This document shows positions 31,531 to 43,920 of a stretch of DNA of 64,000 nt, in pieces. The notes below the pieces were generated by a model. That model was not told the DNA's origin and did not search any database. It worked only from the letters and a program-made list of their open reading frames with translations. Position numbers and translations under genes: made by a program. The DNA is from Apoderus coryli (lineage: Eukaryota; Arthropoda; Insecta; Coleoptera; Attelabidae). Within the stretch, counting starts at the first letter, position 1. Each line of letters begins with the position of its first letter. The stretch covers positions 6,516,563-6,580,562 of the forward strand of contig OU452212.1 of NCBI GenBank assembly GCA_911728435.2. Direction: 5' to 3'.

Positions 31531-32136
31531 GAGCACATCAACAATAATAGTTTATTGCAACTGGACTGGACAATGCAGAAAAGTGTCTTTTTCTCCTTTG
31601 CGTTGAGGAAATTCATTAGATAATATTTTTTTAAAACTACTACTATATCTAAATGAAATTTGGCACTAATCCAACATTTTAGATCATCAGAAGATGAAAG
31701 TAAGCCTTGAAATAATCGATAGTATTGAATTATGTGCTTGTTTCAGAAATTATGCCATAAACATCAGCGTAGAAGGAATATTAGAAGTGAGGGATATAAA
31801 AATGTAATAATGCAGGACAAATTTACACAAGTCTGCTAAAAAACGTTTTTAAATTATAATAAAGGTTTTACTCCACATTTTCGTCTTACGATCCAAGGTA
31901 TTACTATAACTTACACTTTCTAGAATAAATATTCAATCTCAGCGAATTTTACATTGAAGTCTATGTTCAGGTTCATAAATTTAACGATATTGATCAATGA
32001 AGTTGACAAATAAAAATGCGGCTTAATTATGTGCATAATAAATTGTTGAATTCCTTTTTTAATTAAAAATATGGTGTTAATAGTGGGCATTTTAGTCAAC
32101 AGTAAAAACACAAGAACTTTTTTTTATCGGTCTGTG

Positions 32137-32156
32137 TCCGTCTGTCTGTCTGTCTT
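32137..32156. repeat. (GTCT)n run
   Basis: GTCCGTCTGTCTGTCTGTCT within a longer stretch of dispersed-repeat character. Confidence 0.8.
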
Positions 32157-33369
32157 TATCTACGAAAGCTCAAAAACCCCTTAACATATTTTAACCAAAT
32201 TTGGTATAAAAATACAACAGGATATGTCTAGATGCTGATTACCTTTTAGGAAAAATTGAACTTAAGCAAGTGGCTTAAAAAAGGGTTCAAAAATTCGAAA
32301 AATTCATACTTTTTAAACTTATCCGAAATATTGAATAATTTTTCATTGGTTTAATAGGGTATGACCTATTGTAGGGAGTTTTAGATTCAAAGAAAAATTC
32401 AAATTATTTATGAGCGATATATTTCGCATTTTAACTGTCGTCATTTGCCATTATTAAATTTTTTTTGGAACACTATGTACCTATATAAACTCCTATGAAA
32501 TTAAGAATCCTCTCGTCGTGAAAGATTCAATAAAATTGTAATAAAACAAATTTAAAAATTAGGAAGTTAGTTTTGCTTTGTAACTATACGTTAATTAAAA
32601 AAGTCACACATGCATTCAACGTGTTCCATAAAGCATTGTATTCATTTAGCTCCCTTATAGGTGAACCATACCGTTCGGAAACAAACAGAGAAAAAATGAA
32701 AAGCGATGAAGATTTGAGATGAGTCCCACAATAATAGACTCGATGACTGGTGCATACAAGCAACAAGAGACGAGATGACTTGAGAGCTGCAGCTGGCTGC
32801 TGTTTACACAAGACACACAAATAGTAATAATAATATGAGATTTTTTCTCTGTACTCTCTCTTTCTCCAACCCCTTACTATTAATGCATTTCCCACGATCA
32901 ACCCTTATGTATTTTTATACGTGTCTTTCTGATAAAAACACACCGGAATCTTCTTCCGCGTTTTTACACCTTTCGCTGTGTTTTTTCTTCTCTTGCTAGA
33001 GTTAAGCTTTTTGCCCGTTTTAATTTGGAACAACTGCAGGGCCGTACACAAACGAACTTCGCTTTCGGGGAAAAAAACCATATCTTCATCAAAATAGAAC
33101 TCTTTTGGAAGAATTTTATGTATCTTTAATGTACATTAAATTGTGCCTAGTAAGAAATAAAATTTGTATAAATATTTTGGCGGCTTATTGCGCATATCGT
33201 ATTTGTTTGGTATTAGTCAGAACTGTTGGCCTGCTTACAACACTTTAAATTATAATAGGTATCTCAAAAACAAAGCCATAAATTGACAAATTGTAAAAAT
33301 AATTTTTTTCCTCAAATTAAACAAGCAATCCAAAAATGCAATCTTTTTTGTAAAATATCCAGTGGCGGC

Positions 33370-33431
33370 GAAGATTAGGAGGGCAGAATGGAGTGGCAAC
33401 CCCCAGTATCTACGCCACTGTAGATTTTTGT
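33370..33431. mobile_element. tiny hAT-like remnant
   Basis: CAGTGGCGGCGAAGATT ... ATCTACGCCACTG gives CAGTGGCG / CGCCACTG ends about 62 bp apart. No matching 8-bp duplication is visible, so this is a deletion remnant. Boundaries accurate to about 10 bp. Confidence 0.35.
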
Positions 33432-34754
33432 CAAATAATGTCAATCATTACTTAGAGATGGACTACATTAGTCTGTATGCGAAATTGGACGGAAATTGAT
33501 CAAGCGGTTTAAAAGTTATGACGAGAAAACTAGTTTTTTACCACAAATTTTCTTATAAAAGTCTACATTTTTTCTTGTTGTTCTATCACCTGTCAAAGTT
33601 AATGACGTTTAACCTGGACCACCCTGTATAGTAGTAGTAGAATCATGAAAAATAAATAAAATCGTAGACGTCTACTGTATGGAAAAAATGTTTGGTAAAG
33701 TAAAAGACCAACCCAACTAAATCCTGATCTTTTTAAATGTTGTCAATTTAATTTACTTATTTTATAAGCGATTACGAAACCTCATTCTATTCAATATTTT
33801 ATATACAGTAATGAGATATCTGGGCATAGTCGAAACATTCCCGTAAAGGATTATTGATTTTAAAAACAATTTGGTTAGATTTTATTTTAGTTAAACAAAT
33901 TTATTGACATTTAGTTAAGTTTAAAAAAAAATATGGTAGTTACAGGCCTGTAAAAGTGTTTGAATAAAAGGATATAAATTTTCATTTTCTATAGAAAAAT
34001 TGTATCACTTTTGTATCGATATATGGGTTATATTAAAAGGTGCACATGAATAGACTGATTGAGATGAGAGGGTTGGATTCAATGCGCGCATGGGAATTTT
34101 TTTTTTTTTTTTGAAAAATGTGTTTTTTCGAATATTTGTCGTTATACAAGGTGTCCCAGAAAATGTGGGCAACCCCTGGGATTGGGGTAGGTGGTAAAAA
34201 AGAAGGGTATAAGTTCATACAAAGTTTTGTCGAATCGGCCTTCGCTGCCGAGCTATGAGCTCTTAACCTGAAATTCAGTTTTTTGAATGATAACTTTTGA
34301 ACTCCTTCGTATAAATTAATTAAATTTTAGTATAATTTACGTTAGATCGGGACGCGTCGAGTAACCATATTTAAAACAAAGGCATTTTATTAAGGCCGCA
34401 GGGGCGTACGGACGTAGAGATTGTTAACACCCTTTTTTCTTTAATACGTCTTTTCTTCTGAGATTTTGAAACACTTTTTAAATTTTGCTATAAAAGTGGT
34501 ACTTACTCTTGTTCGATTTCGGAAAAATGAATCGGTTTCGAGATAAAGTACTTTTTATTTAAAATGATAATAATAATAATAAAGAACTCGGCGAATTTTA
34601 GCATGATGCTGTTTTTAACCGAGCATGTACATAACAATCATTGCAAAAAATTTGTGAAGATATCAATATTCATTACAGTAATAGTACAGTCACTTATATG
34701 TAAATAGCACAAGACTAATTAGCTAACAATTAACAAAGCATCTGAATTTGAATC

Positions 34755-35058
34755 GCTTCTCTCCTGGTCAAACTAGGCAGCTAATTTCCAAACACTCGTA
34801 GTCGGATCTGCGGTTGTGGCATTTAAGATGTTCTCTTCAACATGCTCGTCGCAAACGTTTTGATTTCTGCAGTTGCGACTGGCGTTTTCAAATATCCCTA
34901 AAATATTGACGTTTTGTCAAAGTACGCTCGCACAAGAGATAAATGCAACGTCGTAATCCTTACCGGTCTCCCTTAAGCGACGATCGACTCTTTCAAAGAT
35001 TTTTCTGTCGGGAATTCTACGATTTGGCAATCGTTCTTTGTATAGCCTTCTGGCTTCT
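34755..35058 (-). pseudogene. DUF4817-type transposase N-terminus
   Basis: Minus strand frame from about 35055 reads ALEARRLYKERLPNRRIPDR then KIFERVDRRLRETGKDY, the classic ...ARRLYxERFPNRRxPxxxxFxxxxRRLRETG helix-turn-helix of the DUF4817 family. After a TGA a shifted frame gives HVEENILNATTADPTTSV and WKLAA, matching the next VEENxLxxxxxxPxTSxRxxA segment. Stops and a frameshift make it a pseudogene; no DDE catalytic part is seen at lower coordinates. Confidence 0.7.
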
Positions 35059-36559
35059 AAGGCATTGCATCATGCAAGCCATTACATCAAATGCATGTCT
35101 GCATATTCACTGGGCGTAAAATCCAGGCTACTACCGCAAACAATGTCAAATGGGCACAAGTCAACAAACCACAATAAAATACAGGTATTTGGAAGAAATC
35201 CAGGTCATACCTAGTATGCGGTGTATTTCGTACATTTGAAGTAAAAAGTACATTATCTGGCAACCGGTTTATTTTATCGATATCGAACAAGGGTAGAATT
35301 TTTATAGCAAAATGTTTAAGCTATTACACCCTGTATGTTATTAGGTAGAGTACAGTAATAAAGAAAACTATTTTGGTTTATTTGACAAAAAATCATTTTA
35401 TGTTTCTAGATTTAGTATTTAGATTTAGATGTGCACCCTGTATACTAATACAAAAAGGAGAAAAGACACATGCTATTATATTTTGTTTATGTTACTATAA
35501 TAAACGAATAATGCTGATTAATATAACAACGAAAGATTCATATATTATGTAAATAGTGAATGGTAATAATTACAAGAAGAACCTTATACGATAGAGTTTA
35601 ATAAAATAGTCGGAAACAGCGTCACTAAATTTAAATAATCTAAATAGTTTTATTTAAATTAACATTCTGCCCCTTTATCCTTAACTGCAATATTGAGGTC
35701 TATACATTTAGTTCAACGTGTTTTATTCCTTCTAAATAACGGGACATTAAGAAAATCGCGGATTTTTTGGACCACCCTCGTATCTAGCTTATTTTGAATA
35801 ACAAAAATGTCATTAAGCGTTAGGTAAAAGTATATTTATTACTTGATTTATGGCTTGCAACTAATCTAGGCTCCTGTAATAAGTTAAATACGAGTAGTAC
35901 TTTATTACATTGATTGCGTGTTTGAGAAGGATACAGTGTTGTCTTTAGGAAAGTGAATCACTGTTTGCAAGATAAAGTTTAACTTCAAAACATATCGAAC
36001 GCTAATCACAAGCCTGTTAAAAACAAAATGAGTCATACTTATTATTCTTTTTTGTAAAAATATTTATATGGTCAATATAACTTATTTACTAAGGGTTATA
36101 GCCAAATAGGTTTGTGTTTGTATAGAAACTATACGAAAAGTTTTACAAGTACATGTAAAAAGGCACAACAACAACAACAATAAACAGAATCATACAAATA
36201 TAATAAAAATTCACTTTTCCAAACGGGTATAATGCAAAATTTGTTGTTTTGAAAACAAGCGGGTCCCTTTGATGTTTCTTCCTTTGGCGTAGCATGGGAT
36301 AGACGCTATGATATTTTTTACAGGTCCATAAAATTCAATATGCAATAATCCAGGGGCGACTCGTGAAGCAAATTTTTCACCTCATGGTATAGGTCATCTT
36401 GGACATCGGTAACCTCCCTCGTACCAAAAATGATGTTTTGATATAGACCGGTAATGCTGGACGAAAAAAATTGCAGAGAATGAACAATAGGAATTAGTTA
36501 GTTATTTTGGATCAATAAAATACAAAATCATTCTAAGTTTGATCAAAAAAATCATTCTC
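35059..36559. other. intergenic
   Basis: CACCCTGTA at 35337 and 35434, less than 100 bp apart. No gene. Sequence becomes satellite-like from about 36560. Confidence 0.5.
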
Positions 36560-38272
36560 CATCAAAAAATAGGGCAAAATCTTTACTTAGTAATTATCTC
36601 AAACCGTTATTATACCTCATGGACTTTGGTTTTCGCAATTTTGAGCAAATTCTAAAAAATAGAGCAAAACCTTAACGTAGATAATTGTCTCAACCGTATT
36701 ATACTTCATGTATTTTGGTTTTTCAATTATGAGCAAAACCTAAAAAATAGAGCAAAATCTTAACTTAGTAATTATCTCAAACCATTATTATACCTCATGT
36801 ACTTTGCTTTTTGGAATTTTGAGCAACATCCTAACTTAGTAATTATCTCAAACCGTTATTATACCTCATGGAGTTTGTTTTTTGCAATTTTGAGCAAAAT
36901 CTAAAAAATAGAGCAAAACCTTAACGTAGATAATTGTCTCAACCGTATTATACTTCATGTATTTTGGTTTTTCAATTATGAGCAAAACCTAAAAAATAGA
37001 GCAAAATCTTAACTTAGTAATTATCTCAAACCGTTATTATACCTCATGTACTTTGCTTTTTGGAATTTTGAGCAACATCCTAACTTAGTAATTATCTCAA
37101 ACCGTTATTATACCTCATGGAGTTTGTTTTTTGCAATTTTGAGCAAAATCTAAAAAATAGAGCAAAACCTTAACGTAGATAATTGTCTCAACCGTATTAT
37201 ACTTCATGTATTTTGGTTTTTCAATTATGAGCAAAACCTAAAAAATAGAGCAAAATCTTAACTTAGTAATTATCTCAAACCGTTATTATATCTCATGGAC
37301 TTTGTTTTTTGCAATTTTGAGCAAAATCTAAAAATTAGAGCAAAATCTTAACTTAGTAATTGTCTCAAACCGTTATTATACCTCATGTACTTTGCTTTTT
37401 GGAATTTTGAGCAAAATCTAAAAATTAGAGCAAAATCTTAACTTAGTAATTCTCTCAAACCGTTATTATACCTCATGTACTTTGCTTCTTGGAATTTTGA
37501 GCAAAATCTAAAAATTAGAGCAAAATCTTAACTTAGTAATTCTCTCAAACCGTTATTATACTTCATGTACTTTGTTTTATGCCATTTCGAGCAAAATCTA
37601 AAAAATAGAGCAAAATCTTAACTTAGTAATTATCTCAAACCATTATTATACCTCATGTACTTTGCTTTTTGGAATTTTGAGCAACATCCTAACTTAGTAA
37701 TTATCTCAAACCGTTATTATACCTCATGGAGTTTGTTTTTTGCAATTTTGAGCAAAATCTAAAAAATAGAGCAAAACCTAACTTAGTAGATAATTGTCTC
37801 AACCGTATTATACTTCATGTATTTTGGTTTTTCAATTATGAGCAGAATCTAAAAAATAGAGAAAAATCTTAACTTAGTAATCATCTCTAACCGTTATTAT
37901 ATCTCATGTACTTTGCTTTTTGGAATTTTGAGCAAAATCTAAAAAATAGAACAAAACCTTAACTTAGTAATTATCTCAAACCGTTATTATACCTCATGGA
38001 CTTTGTTTTTTGCAATTTTGAGCAAAATCTAAGATATAGGGCAAAATCTTAGTAGGTAATTTTCTCAACCTTTATTATATGTCACGTATTTTGCTTGTTT
38101 CAATTGTGAGCAAAATCTAATAGAGCAAAATTTTAACTTAGTAACTCTCTCAAAACATTATTATACCTCATGTACTTTGCTTTTTTAATTTTCAGCAAAA
38201 TCTAAAGAATAGAGCAATATCTGAACTTAGTAGCTATTTCTTTCAACCGTTATTAACCTCATGTATTTTGTA
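36560..38272. repeat. satellite array with 249-bp higher-order period
   Basis: About twenty monomers of 60-90 bp with the words GAGCAAAATCTTAACTTAGT, TATCTCAAACCGTTATTATA and CTCATGTACTTTG. Monomer types differ: CTTCATGTATTTTGG, CTCATGGAGTTTG, and a short type GAGCAACATCCTAACTTAG lacking the AAAAATAGAG segment. Type ATACTTCATG falls at 36701, 36950 and 37199 and type GAGTTTG at 36871 and 37120, so a three-monomer block repeats every 249 bp. The array frays after 38040. No ORF of interest. Confidence 0.92.
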
Positions 38273-39869
38273 TTTAAAAAAAAAACCCTTTCTCGAACTC
38301 GATATACATAATGTATCCACTTCAGTCGGAAGACCTTCTATCGTTTTAAAAATACGCGCTTCAGAGTTATCGTTTGTATTTTGTAAGCTGTTTCGTAAAA
38401 CAAATTGATATTCCCTACGTTTAGTTGTCGTGTTCGAATATAATGAAAAGTGAGAGATGTACCTATGTTCCAAAGCTTCTTATCATCAGACAGCCCATTT
38501 TAAGAAAGCTACTTCTTCATTATATTATTCTGACCATTTGATCTAACACCTTTAGTTTCCTTTCTTTGGGGCAACTCAGGACTTTGGTCTAGGAAACTAC
38601 AACTTGAATTCTATGATGCGCTTGAACTAGATACGTTTCCAGGCTCGAAATCTCACCTTCAGAAAGTACGATCTGATTGCACAAAAAACTTAGTCATTGA
38701 AATCAATTATTATATTTCACAACAATAAAATTGATGAATACAATACCACCTTATGGAGACATTTTCGGGCATATGTCCATCCTCTTTTTAAAATTTAGGT
38801 TAATTGACCTGTTTACGCTGGATAGAATATTCCTTGACGATTACCAGCTTAAATATTCCCCAACAAAGACAATGGCGGGATCATATAGATAATGATGAGG
38901 GATCAGGACCTTAAACATTCATTTGCGAATAGAGACCGCTTGAAAACACTTCTTATCACTACGAACCATCCTGCTAAAACAGGAGTTTGCAAAGAAGCAT
39001 TCACAATCTCTGAAGAAAAAAGTAAAACAGTTTTATGAAGAATGTGATTCCATCCTTCTTTCGTAAATGATATTCATCATATCAATGTAAAATAGATACA
39101 ATGAAACGTTAAATCATTTTTTTCATTATTGCTTGGCTTTCCACCACTGCACTTTATGAAATTCGTATAAATTCTGTGTATACCCTTTTTAAATAAATAA
39201 AACGAAACGAAAGTGAAATATTCGAGAGCGAAAGTAATCTCCGCGAACTCGCAATAACCATCCAAACTGTTCCTGCTGATATGTACGTGAATATATCTAT
39301 ATTATGCTTGTGTGCTTGGTTGGTTGAGTTGTGCTCCACTAAACTGGTGACACGATTTAGCAGAGGATCCGCGCTTTTCAACTTATCAATGAAAACATGA
39401 ATGAAAGCTGAAATTGTGAACTTTATTGGTGTTAAATGGTTTGATATATAACGTCTATATTTCATAACATGTTCATTTTCTCTCTGGGAATAATGTGTTA
39501 GTGATGATACGTCTGACGTATTAAAATTTGTTATTCGTTTTGTAAAGTGCAGGCTTATCCAGATCTTTTTTCCTTCTAAATTTCAAGAACATTTCAACGC
39601 TAACGAAATAACGAAGGTCACAGTCTAAAATTAAATCCAAGAACCTCATATAAAGTGCATCATATGAAATTTAAAAAAAATCTTTTCTAATCTTCCTGAT
39701 GTCAGGGAATAATAATTATTGGACTCTACTTTAAGATTTTCAGATCACGTAAACAAACTTTTCCAAAAATCTTACATTTACTTGGAACTTTTATATTTGA
39801 ATAAGCATATTTTAAACCGAAATTTACGCAAAAATCTGTGTGATTCTCAGTAGTAGTCCATATTGAACT
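38273..39869. other. intergenic
   Basis: ORFs at 38243-38473 and 39154-39465 (minus) show no recognised domain. No splice-linked exons found. Confidence 0.4.
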
Positions 39870-39985
39870 GGAGTGTAATGATATCTGGAAATGAAAGTCA
39901 ACCTCCACGAAACAAATTTAATAGATTTTGCTATAAATTCTTATTTAAACCATGCATGTTTCGGAGGACCAGGTCCCCTCCTCAG
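39870..39985 (-). mobile_element. Penelope-type tail with hammerhead-like core
   Basis: Minus strand CTGAGGA (39985-39979), GGACC/GGTCC hairpin, GAAAC (39962-39958), ATGCATGG, then AATAAGAATTTATAGCAAAA and GTGGAGGTTGACTTTCATTT. Closest relatives are the copies at 25.0 and 31.5 kb. Confidence 0.6.
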
Positions 39986-40561
39986 TGGTTAGTAACGTTA
40001 CGAAAAGCTATGTTGTTTTAAAATGTTGTCTATATTGTAAGAAGAAAAGTATTAATCTCATTCCGTGAAAAAAATTTAAGTTATAGGTTAAAATAAATTA
40101 CATATTCTTGTAATATATACAAATGAAATATAATAATGTTAATAATTTTATTTCGATAATTTCAGGATTGATTTAAATATTTACTTAAATTGTTTTTCTT
40201 AATTTACAATTAAATTAATGAAAAATAATTTCGTGGCATAGCGGACAAAATTACTGGTTTTACCTACATAAGGGATTTTGCTTAATTTAGTAGAAACAGA
40301 CCGGGGCCTTCGTTTTTCTTTTATTATGAGCTCGTCAGCTTGTGTATACACTATTTTCAAAAGTCTCTTTTTAATAGATTTTCACGAAAAAATCAACTAC
40401 ATATTCAAGAGATCGACACATTCGAAGTTTTCAAAGATTTGTTTGTATACAGTACTTCATTTTATGACCCCTGAACCCTAAAACTGATCTCAGTTAAAAA
40501 GTTATATATCTATATAATATATTATTTTTTTCTTTTTAGTTTCTTTGACCTTTTTTTTTGA
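39986..40561. other. intergenic
   Basis: AT-rich, no gene seen. Confidence 0.4.
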
Positions 40562-40798
40562 TTTTAGGGATATTTTTTCTTGATTTTAGGTCAATAACTA
40601 CTTATATTTTAATTTGTATAAATCATTTAATATATTCTCAATAACATTGACGTTTCGACAATTGTAGGCATTTTGAGAAAGACAAAAACAATTGTCGAAA
40701 CGTCAATGTTATTGAGAATATATTAAATGATTTATACGAATTAAAATATACCTAAGTAGTTATTGACCTAAAATCACGAAAAAAAAAATCCCTAAAAC
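40562..40798. mobile_element. 237-bp hairpin with hammerhead-like variant in the loop
   Basis: Arms 40562-40664 and 40689-40798 are nearly identical inverted copies (TTTTAGGGAT start; GACGTTTCGACAATTG inner end), with a 24-bp spacer. Across the spacer, TTGAGAA, GACAA/TTGTC hairpin, GAAACGTCA (40669-40703) resembles a hammerhead-like core with T for the first C. A few changes and one small indel separate the arms. Confidence 0.7.
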
Positions 40799-41508
40799 AT
40801 AATATACCTTTTAGATATGTATATATACATGTTGTCCCATAATTAATGGTACCCAGTTAAACTGTAGTTTCCTTGGATGAAAATATTGAGATTTGCCCAA
40901 ACTTACTACTTCATAAGTTGATAATAACCAATATACAAGGTTGAACTAATATTTTTGCATGGGATTATGTTGTGAGGGGTCTTTGGGGGCAAGGAATTTA
41001 TATTTGTTGATAATTTGTATGTGAATTGTAGAGGACGCTCTCTGCAGCACTCTGATTACATAAAAACAAGTTTAACTTTGTTGTACCTCAGTATATTTAC
41101 GTTTTTATTAAAAATATCAATTTTATCATCAATGCTACATAAAAAAGTACACTTTGTAAATGTCGCTCCGAGCAACTATTTTCGAATATTGACAATAATT
41201 ACAATTTCGGATGCATCCGTTTAGGTTTTGATTTGCAAATGTACAATTTTTCAAAATAGGCTTACTAAGTAAATATAAGACATTATAAAGTACCAAAAAA
41301 TAATATCGCTAGCCACACCTGTAATTATTTTCGACAACTGAACACCTGGACAAATAACAATAAGGCCGTACTTACGTATGTATGGTATAATGGAAATTTC
41401 AGTTAAAATAACTGACATTTTGGTTATATTTGGCAGAATATTCTATTATTTGTTTACTAACTGACTTTTGTCAGTGTAGACTAAGTATAAATAAAAATAA
41501 TATATATA
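40799..41508. other. intergenic
   Basis: No gene; a 69-codon ORF at 41015-41224 has no recognisable motif. Confidence 0.4.
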
Positions 41509-42228
41509 CCGACCAAGATTCTTAACTTCAAATCTACCCACCCTATGCATCAGAAGATAGCTGTTATTAAATCTTTCAAAAATAGAATTCTCAGCTTGTC
41601 CCACCCTAAATTTCATGAAAAGAATTTTAATGAAATTATAAAGATCGCGTCTGAAAATGGCTACCCAAAAAACATTGTTAATTTTATTTTACATAATAAT
41701 CATGACCGACATCCGGAAAACTTGTCGGATGCCAAACACAAGAAATACCTGAAAATCCCCCAAGTAAGTGGACTTAGCAATAAATTGGTCAAATGCTTAC
41801 AGACCCCTAATTCTAATATCGTAACGTATTCAAAGAAAAAAGTACAGAATTTGTTCACAGGCTTGAAGGATAGGAACCCTAGACAGAGTATTTCTGAAGT
41901 AGTATACTCCATACCGTGTAAGGATTGTGAAAAGATTTACATTGGTATGACAAAGAATAGATTACATCAAAGACTTAAACAACACGCTAATGATTGCCGC
42001 CCAGAAAAGCTAGACTCAAGTACAAAAACAGACCTGTCAAACCACCACTTCGAAACAAATCACTGTTTCGACTTTGATAACACAAGCATTTTGGACCGCG
42101 AGACTAATTATAAAAAGAGAGCATTATCAGAGATGCTCCACATCAACAAATTTAAAGAAAAATCGGTCAATTTTAGAACTGACACAATGAACCTAAGCAT
42201 AATTTACTCTGCTCTACTCACAAATTAA
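41509..42228 (+). pseudogene. Penelope-like GIY-YIG endonuclease, C-terminal part
   Basis: The frame is open from 41509 (IPTKILNFKSTHPMHQKIAV). The first ATG is 41545, giving 227 residues to TAA at 42226-42228. Numbering from that Met, 1-50 hold the linker motif MHQKIAVIKSF...RILSLSHP and 42-55 a GYPxNxVxxIL-like segment. From 119 the endonuclease runs VVYSIPCKDCEKIYIGMTKN with C125 and C128, the IYIG box at 131-134, RLHQRLKQH at 139-147, HHFETNH at 167-173 and the late acidic residue in RALSEMLH (E196). No stops inside, but without the reverse transcriptase the copy cannot retrotranspose by itself. In intact elements this domain nicks the target for priming. Confidence 0.88.
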
Positions 42229-42720
42229 AATGTTGAAATTGAATACTATTAACAGATCAGGGAAGTTGTGTTGGGAAGAAGCACTGTGATTGCTTGCTTG
42301 CTGTTCATTTGAGTTTGTGAATGAATGGTAATATAAAATAATGTACACTGAAATTTGGCCTGACTGTATACAAGTATAATTCGAGATAGGATATATTTAT
42401 GTTTTTTTGTTGTAATTTTTTTATAAGGCTACTTAAATTAAGAACAACGACGATGTATATCATTAAGAATTTTCTACCACTGAAATGTGATAAAGTTATT
42501 TATTTATTCGTATTGTGTTGATCAAATTATTTGTTATGTGTATTCAATTAGGTTGAAAATGACTTTATTGTTTTATATAATATGAACGATTAGACAAGGT
42601 ATTACTTTGTAATTTTCTTGTACGCTTTTGTTGTCATGGTATTTTGTTTTAGCCCTGAAGAAGTCTATGTATAATAACCGAAACGTTGGCTAAAGTTTAG
42701 ACTTTTGTTTATTTTTGTCC
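41509..42720 (+). mobile_element. 5'-truncated Penelope-like element
   Basis: Starts within the coding frame just after TAATATATATA, keeps the GIY-YIG end of the ORF, about 430 bp of 3' sequence and a hammerhead-like core: CTGAAGA (42655-42661), AATAACC, GAAAC (42680-42684), GTTGGC. This copy links the hammerhead-like motif to Penelope-type coding sequence within the window. The right limit is approximate; the RT domain is missing. Confidence 0.75.
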
Positions 42721-43244
42721 TATACCGACAATTCATGTTTCGAGAAATAATATATATAAATCTACTTTTCCGACTGGCTTTTTTTAATAAATACCGTTCT
42801 ATTACAATTATTTCTAGTAAATTAAAAAAAAAAAGAATCAAATTCAGTACGAACCCCTGTAGGTTTTGAAAAATTCTCAATGACCCCTGTATACTGTTAG
42901 TATATTTTGAAAGATATAGACTAGATATATTATAAAAATCTGTCTTTTATAACATGTGTTACGACTATTATATTTTAATTCATATGTGTTTGATCGTCCA
43001 TAGTCGACATGGAAAAGGTCAAATTTAATTATAGTTTTAAGAAAAATGTTAATAATAATTATAAGTTAAATTAAATTGTTAGGTTCTTTAGACAAAATGA
43101 AAAACAGTCAAAAAATTATGTTATAGGTACTATTTAAACTCATTTCATTTGATCTGATGTAACATGATCACGTCCCACTTGCATAATATTGCTTGTAAAA
43201 CATTAATTTTGTATAAGGAACGCGTATTAAAGTGATGTGATCAA
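42721..43244. other. intergenic
   Basis: AT-rich, no recognised element. Confidence 0.4.
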
Positions 43245-43475
43245 ATTATACAAGGTGTTTCTAAAATAGGTGATCAAAATTTGTGAGTGAATTGGGGATT
43301 GAGAAAAAAATGGAACAAAGTGAATTTCGATTGAAAAAATACAGTGGAAACCAAACAATGGCTTCATAAACATTATCTGAATTCTGCTCCATCCAAATGG
43401 ACTATTACTGTGCACTTTTGGATCGATTGAAGGCTGAAATCGCAAAGAAACGGTCACATTTGCCACCTAGACAAT
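43245..43475 (+). pseudogene. mariner internal-deletion derivative
   Basis: Starts ACAAGGTGTTTCTAAAAT (terminus-like), then MEQSEFRLKKYSG and in another frame KQWLHKHYLNSAPSKWTI, the N-terminal helix-turn-helix of irritans-type mariners. It then jumps directly to ALLDRLKAEIAKKR and HLPPRQ, which in full-length proteins lies about 130 residues later, just before the second catalytic Asp. So a large internal deletion plus frameshifts. The right end was not found. Confidence 0.55.
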
Positions 43476-43714
43476 GAATGACCTTACATATCTGTAAATA
43501 AATGAGCAATACAAATCTTAAGGTATAATGTACATTCTTATATAAAAAAACCTTACCATTTTGGTAGAAAAAGTTAAGTTAAATTAAAATTAAAACTATA
43601 TGGAAAAGAACTTCCACCTTTCCTCGTATATTCTACAGAGTGAAGCTTTAACCTCAAGTGTTCTCACATACACAACTACCTTCATACCCGCAGCTCAATA
43701 TTTTGTCTTTATTT

Positions 43715-43920
43715 CCTTTGTACGAAGGAAAAACAAATAAAAAATATATTGAAACCATGTACCAGTACCATAAATCAAAAGACTACAGGTTAAGCCCTAA
43801 ATTAACAGATGAGCACATTAATTCCAACAGTTTTCGAAAAAATAAAGGTTATATTTGCTTTGCTTCTCAGTACTTAGTCACAAAAATGGTTTTTTTGCAG
43901 TAGACTTCTGTCGCTTATAT
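43715..43920 (+). pseudogene. P-element/THAP9-like transposase fragment
   Basis: LYEGKTNKKYIETMYQYHKS then KDYRLSPKLTDEHINSNSFR and KNK resemble the P-transposase segment KxxxKLTxxHIxPNxFxKMxVxxAxQVxS. The following QYLVTKMVFLQ fits the next part after a frame change. A single short block, no THAP domain and no element ends. Confidence 0.45.

Larger units (their letters stand above)
31531..34754. other. intergenic with small repeats
   Basis: Holds a GTCT run at 32137-32156, a 62-bp hAT-like remnant at 33370, CACCCTGTA at 33620 and ACAAGGTGTCCCAG at 34147, and a TAA run at 34567. Short ORFs only; no domain recognised. Confidence 0.5.
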
